From assembly GCA_009726135.1 (NCBI GenBank), contig WLIQ01000005.1, forward strand, positions 1 to 46,628: a stretch of 46,628 bases of DNA, given 5' to 3'. Position numbers and translations under genes: made by a program. The DNA is from Actinomycetota bacterium (lineage in GTDB: Bacteria; Actinomycetota; Actinomycetes; Nanopelagicales; Nanopelagicaceae). The notes under the pieces are model-generated. The model was given only the letters and a program-made list of their open reading frames with translations. It was not told where the DNA came from and searched no databases. Below are positions 19,843 to 27,180 of the stretch, piece after piece (position 1 is the first letter of the stretch; every line of letters starts with the position of its first letter).

Positions 19843-21150
19843 TTATTCATTTTCCAATCGCGCTGTCATCGCCTCACCGTGGGCTGGCAAATCTTCTGAG
19901 TTGGCTAACGTAACTACCGTGGGAACTAAATCAGTAAAGGCCTTTTGGCTGTATTCAATAAAATGAATTCCGCGCAAAAAGCTTTGAACCGATAACCCAC
20001 TGGAATGGCATGCACAGCCACCTGTTGGCAAGACGTGATTTGAGCCTGCTGAATAATCTCCAAGTGAGACTGGAGAAAATCGTCCAATAAAAACTGCTCC
20101 GGCATTTCTAATTTTCTTGCTATCGCTGTGAGCATTCTTTGTCTGAATTTCTAAGTGTTCGGCGGCATATGCGTTAACAACATCAATCCCGTGCGCAATG
20201 TCATCAACGAGAACAATCGCAGATTGAATTCCTGTTAATGCACTTGTGATTCGATCTGCGTGCTTAGTTGCTGCAACTCGAATCTTAAGTTCTGACTGAA
20301 CTGACACAATTAATTCTGGTGAATCAGTTACTAGAACCGCGGCTGCGATTACATCATGTTCTGCTTGGCTAATTAAATCTGCAGCCACATCTGCCGCGAT
20401 TGCACTTGAATCTGCCAGAATCGCAATCTCAGTGGGCCCAGCTTCTGAATCTATTCCAATCAATCCACGCAGTGCCCGCTTAGCTGCAGCTACATAAATA
20501 TTGCCCGGGCCAGTAACTAAATCTGCTTTCTGGCATAGACCGTCAACACCATAAGCAAACATGGCGATTGCTTGGGCTCCCCCAACCGCAAATACTTCTG
20601 TAATTCCTAAAAGCACACACGTTGCCAAAATAGTTGGATGAGGCAAACCGCCAAAATCTTTTTGCGGAGGCGAAGCAACAGCAATCGATGAAACTTTAGC
20701 TATTTGTGCTGGAACAACATTCATCACAACACTGCTGGGATAAACCGCACGACCACCAGGGACGTAGAGTCCAACACGATCTACTGGAACCCATTTCTCA
20801 GTAACCGTGCCGCCATCTACAACCGTCGTAGTTTTTTCATTTCGAATCTGATCCATATGCACTACACGCACTCGCTCAATAGAAATCTCTAGCGCAACGC
20901 GAATTGCAGGGTCTAACACTTCTAACGCATCATCTAAAGCTTTTTGGGGAACTCGAATCGAAGGTGGAATAACTCCATCAAATTCATGAGCTAACTTGCG
21001 AAGCTCTTCTTCTCCACCTGTTTTAACTCTGTGCAAGATTGGGTCAATCAATCGCATAGCTTCGGCAACATCGAGAACGGCGCGTGGGAGTTCGGCGTTG
21101 TATTGCGCCTTGGTTAAGGCTCTTCCACGCAGGTCAACGGAGCGAATCAT
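19843..21150 (-). CDS. hisD: Histidinol dehydrogenase
   Basis: Zinc- and NAD-dependent oxidation of histidinol to histidine in two steps. It has 435 residues. Signatures are [27 protein letters not shown], the SQAEHD region with zinc ligands, and [10 protein letters not shown]. It is the first gene of the his-trp block. No ribosome site lies in front of the ATG, while a good -10 box sits six bases upstream, pointing to a leaderless transcript. Neither hisG nor hisE is in the window. Confidence 0.97.
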   Translation of the reverse strand: MIRSVDLRGRALTKAQYNAELPRAVLDVAEAMRLIDPILHRVKTGGEEELRKLAHEFDGVIPPSIRVPQKALDDALEVLDPAIRVALEISIERVRVVHMDQIRNEKTTTVVDGGTVTEKWVPVDRVGLYVPGGRAVYPSSVVMNVVPAQIAKVSSIAVASPPQKDFGGLPHPTILATCVLLGITEVFAVGGAQAIAMFAYGVDGLCQKADLVTGPGNIYVAAAKRALRGLIGIDSEAGPTEIAILADSSAIAADVAADLISQAEHDVIAAAVLVTDSPELIVSVQSELKIRVAATKHADRITSALTGIQSAIVLVDDIAHGIDVVNAYAAEHLEIQTKNAHSDSKKIRNAGAVFIGRFSPVSLGDYSAGSNHVLPTGGCACHSSGLSVQSFLRGIHFIEYSQKAFTDLVPTVVTLANSEDLPAHGEAMTARLENE

Positions 21151-21156
21151 TTGCTA

Positions 21157-21162
21157 ATTGTA
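21157..21162 (-). promoter_or_regulatory. Candidate -10 box for leaderless hisD transcription
   Basis: On the minus strand, TACAAT (5 of 6 matches to TATAAT) is followed by six bases and then the hisD ATG. A sigma-70-type start six to seven bases after the -10 would fall on the A of the ATG, giving an mRNA without a 5' leader. No clear -35 hexamer lies at 16-18 bp, and no Shine-Dalgarno sequence is seen in the 43-bp gap after dnaE. Leaderless genes are common in Actinobacteria. Confidence 0.5.
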
Positions 21163-21193
21163 ATGGTCGTGCAGAGAAGGGTGGGAGTGAATT

Positions 21194-24100
21194 TTAAACC
21201 AAACAGTTGGGCCCAAGAATTGATTTCAGGTCCGCGCTCAGAGATGGAGAAGCTGTGACCGATGCATCAATTGTCATCACTGTACTGCCTCCATTTTCAG
21301 TTAATGAAAGATGTACTTCACGCTTACCTGGATGAGATCGCAATATCTCTTTGATTCGATCGACAACTGGTGGAGTGCATTGGGACATTGGAATGGAAAT
21401 TACCAATGGGCCTGTTGGGCCAGTTGAAATATCTGGCATTGACATCTCAAGGGCGGTAAATCGAAGTTTTTCATCACGGCGATCAACTCGGCCACGAACG
21501 GTCACTATTCGATCTTCTGTCAGCGACATTGAATGTTGATTATATGTATTTGAGAAAAAGAGTACTTCGAGCGATCCTTCAAGATCTTCTATTGTAACGA
21601 CAGCCCATGATGCGCCTTGTCGAGAAACTTTACGAGAAACACTTGTGATCAAGCCGCCAATAGTGACAATCGATTCGTGCTGTGCGCCTTCATCAACAAG
21701 TTCGCTGATGGACATATCGGTATTTGCGCGCAATACATGTTCAACTCCAAGCAATGGATGATCTGAAACGTAAAGGCCTAACATCTCGCGCTCATAGCTA
21801 AGTAACATCCCTTTGTCCCACTCGCCTGTCGGGATTTCAATATCTAAACCAGAAACTTCAGTAATTGCTTCACCGCCAAAAAGATCAAACTGTCCAATAG
21901 CTTCTGCGCGCTTGCTTTCGATTACTGAATCTATAGCTTCTAAGTGAATTGCGATTAAGCCTTTACGTGTTGCACCGAGTGATCCAAATGCTCCAGCCTT
22001 AATTAAGGATTCGATTGTTTTCTTATTGCATACCTGTGCATCAACTTTTGCCAGAAAATCACCGAAGGAGGTAAATCGCCCTTTGTTTTCACGCGCAGTC
22101 TTTATAGAAGCAACTACGCCTTCGCCTACATTTCGAATTGCTGCTAGGCCAAAGCGAATATCTTTAGTGCGCGGTGTGTATTCTCCGTTTGATTCATTAA
22201 CATCTGGTGGCAAGACATTAATACCCATTCGTCGACACTCGCTCAAATAAAGTGCTGACTTATCTTTGTCATCGCGCACACTTGTCAAAAGAGCAGCCAT
22301 GTACTCAGTTGGATAGTTAGCTTTAAGGTAGGCAGTCCAATATGAGACTACCCCGTAACCTGCTGAGTGTGCACGGTTAAATGCATAATCGGAGAAGGGA
22401 ATCAAAACATCCCATAAGCGTTTAATGGCAGCATTTGAAAAACCATTGGCTTTCATGCCGGCTTCAAATGGCACATACTCTTTATCCAAAATCTCTTTAT
22501 TCTTCTTACCCATAGCCTTACGCAAAAGATCAGCGCGTCCGAGAGAGAAGCCCGCCACTTTTTGCGCAATCGCCATTACTTGCTCTTGATAAACGATAAG
22601 GCCGTATGTATCTCCCAGAATTTCTTGTAGTGGCTCAGAAAGTTCAGGATGGATTGGCTCAACAGGCTTTCGTTTATTTTTGCGATCGGCATAGTTGTTA
22701 TGCGCATTTTCACCCATTGGCCCAGGGCGGTAAAGGGCTATAACGGCAGAAATGTCTTGGAATGAATCTGGTGACATAGATTTGAGAAGCGCGCGCATTG
22801 GTCCACCATCGAGCTGAAACACGCCCAGAGTGTCGCCGCGTGAAAGAAGTTCATAAGTTTTTTTATCATCCAAAGTTAAATCCTCTAGTACCACCTCGAT
22901 GCCTTGATTTTCTTTGATATTGATTAATGCATCATCTAGAACCGAAAGGTTGCGCAAACCTAAAAAGTCCATTTTTAACAAACCAATAGATTCGCAAGCG
23001 CCCATATCAAATTGAGTAATGATTGCACCGTCGGCTTCACGCCTGTGAATTGGGATCACATCGAGTAATGGTTCGCGCGAAAGAATGACGCCGGCTGCAT
23101 GCACTCCCCATTGGCGTTTTAAACCTTCGAGTCCGCGCGCTGTATCCACAACTCGTTTGGAATCTGGATCTGATTCATAGAGGGCGCGAAATTCTCCGGC
23201 TTCGCCATATCGATCATCTTTAGGATCAAAAACTCCACCAAGTGAAATATCTTTACCCATCACTGTTGGTGGCAGGGCTTTAGTGAGTTTTTCACCAATT
23301 ACATATGGGTAACCAAGTACGCGAGTTGAATCCTTGATTGCTTGCTTAGATTTAATTGTGCCGTAAGTAATAATTTGGGCAACGCGATCTTCACCATATT
23401 TATTCGTGGCGTAGCGAATCATTTCGCCGCGCCTACGCTCATCAAAATCGAGATCGATATCAGGCATCGAAATACGTTCTGGGTTGAGGAATCGCTCAAA
23501 CAAAAGTCCATGTTCCAAGGGATCTAATCCAGTGATGCCTAATGAGTATGCAACAAGTGAACCAGCTGCAGAACCACGTCCTGGTCCTACTCGAATTCCA
23601 ACTTCTTTTGCATGGCCAACTAAATCTGCAACAACTAAGAAGTAGCCAGGAAAACCCATTTTCTCCATCACGCCAAGTTCATAATCAAGGCGTGCTTCAT
23701 GTTCAGAAGTTAACTTTGCGCCTAAGCGTTCTTTCATCCCTCGAATTGATTCTTTTTTAAGCCATGAATCTTCGGTTTCACCTTCTGGAACTGTGAACTG
23801 TGGAAGTAAGTTTTCACCTTCGCGCATTGTCACTTCACAACGCTGGGCAATAAGTAATGTGTTGTCACAACTTTCAGGAATATCTTTAAAAAGCTCACGC
23901 ATTTGGGCAGGGGTTTTTACATAGAAAGAGTCGTTATCAAATTTGAATCTCTTAGGATCTGCCAAGGTTGATCCAGATTGAACGCAGAGAAGTGCTTCGT
24001 GTGCGTTTGAATCGGCTTGTAATGTGTAGTGCAGGTCATTAGTTGCAAGAAGAGGTAGACCGAGCTCTTTTCCGAGTTTCAAGAGGTCAGATTTCACGCG

Positions 24101-24691
24101 GCTTTCAATGTCAATTCCATGATCCATTACTTCCAAAAAGAAATTTTCTGCTCCAAAAATATCGCGGTAATCACTTGCCGCTTTTATCGCTTCTTTGTAT
24201 GCGCCCATTCGTAAACGAGTTTGAATTTCACCGCCTGGACAACCTGTTGTCGCAATCAGCCCCTTTGAGTATTTTGATAAGAGCTCACGGTCCATGCGGG
24301 GTTTGTAGTAATAGCCTTCAAGGGAGGCAAGTGATGACAAGCGGAAAAGATTTCCGAGCCCAACATTATTTTCTGCCAAAATTGTCATGTGCGTATATGC
24401 GCCGCCGCCAGAAACATCATCTTCGCCACCACTAGCCCACTGCACGCGTTTTTTATCGAAACGAGATTCTGGAGCAACGTAGGCTTCAATTCCAATAATT
24501 GGCTTGATACCAGCTTTTTTTGCCTGCTTATAAAACTCATAAGCACCGAAAACATTTCCATGATCAGTCATTGCAATTGCGGGCATGCCTTGACGTGCAA
24601 CTTCGGCCATTAAATCTGGAACACGGGCAGCGCCATCGAGCATTGAGTACTCAGTATGGACGTGCAGATGTACGAAGTTTTCAGAGGTCAT
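21194..24691 (-). CDS. dnaE: DNA polymerase III alpha subunit, DnaE1 type
   Basis: Replicative polymerase. Its 1165 residues fit the DnaE1 class. The N-terminal PHP domain (1 to about 280) retains metal ligands H10, H12, D19, H44, E187, H191, D219 and H221, suggesting active intrinsic proofreading as in mycobacterial DnaE1. The polymerase core has GPGRGSAAGSLVAY (369-382) and the catalytic Asp pair in PDIDLDFDE (411-417), with the third acid in LKMDFLGL. An HhH region and a C-terminal OB-fold (GGLITSVSRKVSRQGASW) follow. The ATG at 24691 has no evident ribosome site and lies 19 bp after rluD. Confidence 0.98.
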   Translation of the reverse strand: MTSENFVHLHVHTEYSMLDGAARVPDLMAEVARQGMPAIAMTDHGNVFGAYEFYKQAKKAGIKPIIGIEAYVAPESRFDKKRVQWASGGEDDVSGGGAYTHMTILAENNVGLGNLFRLSSLASLEGYYYKPRMDRELLSKYSKGLIATTGCPGGEIQTRLRMGAYKEAIKAASDYRDIFGAENFFLEVMDHGIDIESRVKSDLLKLGKELGLPLLATNDLHYTLQADSNAHEALLCVQSGSTLADPKRFKFDNDSFYVKTPAQMRELFKDIPESCDNTLLIAQRCEVTMREGENLLPQFTVPEGETEDSWLKKESIRGMKERLGAKLTSEHEARLDYELGVMEKMGFPGYFLVVADLVGHAKEVGIRVGPGRGSAAGSLVAYSLGITGLDPLEHGLLFERFLNPERISMPDIDLDFDERRRGEMIRYATNKYGEDRVAQIITYGTIKSKQAIKDSTRVLGYPYVIGEKLTKALPPTVMGKDISLGGVFDPKDDRYGEAGEFRALYESDPDSKRVVDTARGLEGLKRQWGVHAAGVILSREPLLDVIPIHRREADGAIITQFDMGACESIGLLKMDFLGLRNLSVLDDALINIKENQGIEVVLEDLTLDDKKTYELLSRGDTLGVFQLDGGPMRALLKSMSPDSFQDISAVIALYRPGPMGENAHNNYADRKNKRKPVEPIHPELSEPLQEILGDTYGLIVYQEQVMAIAQKVAGFSLGRADLLRKAMGKKNKEILDKEYVPFEAGMKANGFSNAAIKRLWDVLIPFSDYAFNRAHSAGYGVVSYWTAYLKANYPTEYMAALLTSVRDDKDKSALYLSECRRMGINVLPPDVNESNGEYTPRTKDIRFGLAAIRNVGEGVVASIKTARENKGRFTSFGDFLAKVDAQVCNKKTIESLIKAGAFGSLGATRKGLIAIHLEAIDSVIESKRAEAIGQFDLFGGEAITEVSGLDIEIPTGEWDKGMLLSYEREMLGLYVSDHPLLGVEHVLRANTDMSISELVDEGAQHESIVTIGGLITSVSRKVSRQGASWAVVTIEDLEGSLEVLFFSNTYNQHSMSLTEDRIVTVRGRVDRRDEKLRFTALEMSMPDISTGPTGPLVISIPMSQCTPPVVDRIKEILRSHPGKREVHLSLTENGGSTVMTIDASVTASPSLSADLKSILGPNCLV

Positions 24692-24710
24692 GGTGAACGT
24701 AGATTATTAC

Positions 24711-25649
24711 TTAAGGAAGAACAGCATCAGATAGCAACGCCAATGAGCGTGTGAGATCGGCTGGGTATGGCGCACTAAAAGTTAAATGTTCTCCAGTTAT
24801 GGGGTGGTCAAAAGCGAGTTCCTTAGCGTGTAGCCATGGACGTCTCATCTCTAGAGATTTAGCCAAGACAGGGTCTGCACCATATGTTGTGTCACCAACG
24901 AGTGGGTGATTTAGGGCAGAAAAATGGACGCGAATTTGGTGGGTCCGTCCAGTTTCAAGTTCAACTTTGACGAGTGAGACACCACGATAAAACTCAATAA
25001 CTTCATAATGGGTTATTGAATCTTTTCCAGTTGCTACAACTGCGAAACGGTGATCCTCTTTTGGATGACGATCGATAGGCGCATCGATTGTGCCTGTTGT
25101 TGGATCCATATGCCCCTGGATGAGTGCATGATAAATCTTACCGACAGTCCGATTTCTAAAGGCGTCTTTTAAAACCGTAAAAGCACGATCACTCTTTGCA
25201 ACAATCATGAGCCCACTTGTGCCCACATCTAACCGGTGAACAATTCCTTGGCGTTCTGCTGCACCACTCGTTGAAATTGAGTAACCAGCTGCCATAAGTG
25301 CACCAACTACTGTCGGTCCCATCCAACCAGGGCTTGGATGCGCTGCACATCCAACAGGCTTATCTATTACAACAATTGCATCATCATCATAAACAATCGT
25401 TAAACCCTCAAGAGGCGTCAGGGGAATCGGATCTTGATTAATTGGCGCTGGCATCAAAACTTCAATTACTTGATTAGCTGCCACCCGATCAGACTTTCCC
25501 ATTGCTTTGCCCGAAGTCGTAATATCGCCATCTTCTAGCAATTTCACAACGGCCGTGCGTGAGAGCCCAAGAACTCGAGTCAGAGCACTATCAATTCGCT
25601 CACCTGCAACGCCTTCAGGCACTGACAAGGTGCGATGTTCTCTACTCAT
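24711..25649 (-). CDS. rluD: RluD-like 23S rRNA pseudouridine synthase
   Basis: Converts uridines in rRNA to pseudouridine. It has 312 residues. An N-terminal S4 RNA-binding domain (about 14-75) precedes the RluA/RluD catalytic domain. The catalytic Asp is D141 in VHRLDVGTSGLMIVAK; the LETGRTHQIRVH and HPLVGDTTYG motifs are intact. RluD-type enzymes modify helix 69 of 23S rRNA, but the exact target is inferred. Its start overlaps the lspA stop by 4 bp, the normal actinobacterial lspA-rluD pair. Confidence 0.94.
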   Translation of the reverse strand: MSREHRTLSVPEGVAGERIDSALTRVLGLSRTAVVKLLEDGDITTSGKAMGKSDRVAANQVIEVLMPAPINQDPIPLTPLEGLTIVYDDDAIVVIDKPVGCAAHPSPGWMGPTVVGALMAAGYSISTSGAAERQGIVHRLDVGTSGLMIVAKSDRAFTVLKDAFRNRTVGKIYHALIQGHMDPTTGTIDAPIDRHPKEDHRFAVVATGKDSITHYEVIEFYRGVSLVKVELETGRTHQIRVHFSALNHPLVGDTTYGADPVLAKSLEMRRPWLHAKELAFDHPITGEHLTFSAPYPADLTRSLALLSDAVLP

Positions 25650-26128
25650 ATCAACTCTTCTTTTTTAATAGGCGGGATGTTGCGTGCAGTTAATACAACC
25701 GAAATAAACGCCGCAATTACGATTGCAGAGTCTGCAATATTGAATATAGGCCAATGTGGCAGTTGCATCCAATCGATAACATGGCCACGAAGTAATCCAG
25801 GCTCGCGGAATATTCGATCTGTCAGATTTCCAAGAACTCCCCCCATAACTAGGCCTAATACAACGGCCCAGCCTTTAGAGGTAAGTCGCGGAGCGTAATA
25901 TGAAATGGCGATTAAGACTGCAATTCCAAAAAATGACAGCATTAAAGTCGCACCTGCTGCAAATGAAAACGCCGCACCCGAGTTTCTGACGAAGTTAAGT
26001 TGAAAGAATGAACCCAGAATTTTGATACTGCCCTGGTGGGACAAATAATTAACCGCCCAGATCTTGGTAGCTAAATCAGCAATCCAGATGAACCAGGCAA
26101 CACTTAAAAGTGTGCGCCAGACGCGCAC
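25646..26128 (-). CDS. lspA: Lipoprotein signal peptidase (signal peptidase II)
   Basis: Membrane aspartyl protease that removes the signal peptide of diacylated prolipoproteins, acting after Lgt. Catalytic residues are D104 (GVLGNLTDR) and D133 (FNIADSA), with the NFVRNSGAAFSF motif at about 45-56 and four membrane helices. The start is uncertain: I prefer the GTG at 26128 (160 aa), two bases after the dksA-like stop and typical for the family. An in-frame GTG at 26167 would add 13 residues inside the upstream gene. It overlaps rluD by 4 bp. Confidence 0.93.
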   Translation of the reverse strand: MRVWRTLLSVAWFIWIADLATKIWAVNYLSHQGSIKILGSFFQLNFVRNSGAAFSFAAGATLMLSFFGIAVLIAISYYAPRLTSKGWAVVLGLVMGGVLGNLTDRIFREPGLLRGHVIDWMQLPHWPIFNIADSAIVIAAFISVVLTARNIPPIKKEELI

Positions 26129-26130
26129 AA

Positions 26131-26907
26131 TTAGCGCCGTTCTTCTTTCTGCTTGCAGAGCATGCACAAAGTTGCCCGTGGGAAAACTTGTAAACGGGCT
26201 TTACCGATTGCACTTCCACATTCTTCACAATTTCCATAAGACTTTGAATCGATTCGCTCTAATGCACGTTCTGTTTGCAAAACCATATCGCGGGCATTAA
26301 TAACCAATGACATCTCGTGTTCACGTTCAAAAGTCTTTGTGCCGGCATCAGCTTGATCATCGCCAGCACCTTCACCAGATTCTTGGATAAGTGAGTCCAT
26401 TTCATCTTCAACCTTGGCAAGTTCGACGCGCAAACGGGATAGCTCTTTTGAAATTTCACTTCGAATACTTTTTAGTTCTGCTGCCGTCCAAGGAGATTCA
26501 CTCTCGCTTACGACAATGGGCGTTGGGGCAGATTTAATCGGCTTCAATGGTGCAATCTTTTTGCCAGATTTAACTGGACGGGGTGGGGGTGGCATAACTA
26601 AACGGCGCTCTTCAATGACTGGAACAGTCACAGGGGCCGTAATTGTTGACACTGAAACTGTTTGCGATTTCTCATCAACTGTCAGAGTTGTTTTGGAGGG
26701 AAATGGTTTACCTGGAGCCTTTTTAACTGGAATGCTTTTTACCGCCGCTTTCTTTGCTACAGCTTTTTTAGCTGGAGCTTTCTTAGCGGGAGCCTTCTTG
26801 GCAACAGCTTTTTTGATGGGAGCCTTTTTTGCTGGCGCTTTCTTAGCAGGAGCCTTCTTTGCCACGGCTTTCTTAGCTGTGGCTTTCTTTACTGGCTTCT
26901 TAGGCAT
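26131..26907 (-). CDS. DksA/TraR-type zinc-finger protein with Lys/Ala-repeat N-terminus
   Basis: A 258-residue protein in two parts. Residues 1-70 are a highly basic tail of about eight AKKAPAKK-like repeats, resembling histone H1 and actinobacterial HU tails, followed by a proline-rich linker (about 75-135). Residues 136-258 form a DksA/TraR module: a helical hairpin with charged coiled coil (about 140-215) and a four-cysteine zinc finger with C227, C230, C248 and C251. DksA-family proteins bind RNA polymerase through the secondary channel; the tail probably adds DNA or RNA affinity (inference). The start ATG has an AAGG ribosome site. It is divergent from ileS, with the two promoters in the same 270-bp space, and 2 bp upstream of lspA. 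Confidence 0.88.
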   Translation of the reverse strand: MPKKPVKKATAKKAVAKKAPAKKAPAKKAPIKKAVAKKAPAKKAPAKKAVAKKAAVKSIPVKKAPGKPFPSKTTLTVDEKSQTVSVSTITAPVTVPVIEERRLVMPPPPRPVKSGKKIAPLKPIKSAPTPIVVSESESPWTAAELKSIRSEISKELSRLRVELAKVEDEMDSLIQESGEGAGDDQADAGTKTFEREHEMSLVINARDMVLQTERALERIDSKSYGNCEECGSAIGKARLQVFPRATLCMLCKQKEERR

Positions 26908-26956
26908 GTCGCGAACCTTAATGCTCTTCGGGGGCGCTTACCAATTAGCCACGAGG

Positions 26957-26983
26957 TTGAATCCCCCTTATGCACGCTAGTAT
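26957..26983 (+). promoter_or_regulatory. Candidate ileS promoter
   Basis: TTGAAT (26957-26962) and TAGTAT (26978-26983), 15 bp apart, could be -35 and -10 boxes. Transcription would start near 26990, about 20 bases before the T-box specifier hairpin. Each box matches only four of six consensus bases and the spacer is short, so this is tentative. The dksA-like gene on the other strand must be transcribed from the same region, perhaps from an overlapping TAATAC box. Confidence 0.35.
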
Positions 26984-27007
26984 TAGCCCACTACCGCAAA
27001 TGAGCAT

Positions 27008-27180
27008 TGACGGGGCCATCACCTCACGAGTTTGCTAGAAGAAATGGTGAAAGCCATCTAGACCTAGCCGCGGATAGAAAAGCAAAGTGGCGTGAATTTC
27101 ACGCAAGGCGGGTGGTACCGCGCGGTCTGTGCCTTGCAGATCTCGTCCCTCCAGAGTTCTTAACTCGTGGAGGCTTTTTT
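27008..27180 (+). promoter_or_regulatory. Isoleucine T-box leader of ileS
   Basis: tRNA-sensing riboswitch. The T-box core GGCGGGTGGTACCGCG (27107-27122) contains the tRNA-end-binding bulge TGGT (27113-27116), which pairs with ACCA. An ATC isoleucine specifier (27018-27020) lies in the loop of a very short stem (TGA-GG/CCTCA), as in the ultrashort stem I of actinobacterial ileS leaders. A 6-bp hairpin GCGTGA/TCACGC (27090-27104) precedes the core as stem III. Downstream, CCTCCA-GAGTT / AACTC-TGGAGG (27148-27173) forms an 11-bp hairpin that buries the GGAGG ribosome site. The alternative antisequestrator uses CCC at 27147-27149. Uncharged tRNA-Ile should open the ribosome site and raise IleRS synthesis. 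Confidence 0.93.

Noticed and set aside
26740..26895. Tandem DNA repeat or CRISPR-like array
   Set aside because: The periodicity is codon-level AKK/APAKK coding repetition, with irregular units and no spacers.
26414..26980. 188-codon open frame on the plus strand over the dksA-like gene
   Set aside because: It is the antisense image of the Lys/Ala repeats (giving AFLAGAFF-type low complexity). The minus-strand frame has a recognisable zinc finger and ribosome site.
27007..27180. N-terminal extension of ileS by 58 codons
   Set aside because: The segment is the T-box leader with conserved RNA motifs, and the GGAGG site directly precedes the ATG at 27181. The translated extension has no IleRS similarity.
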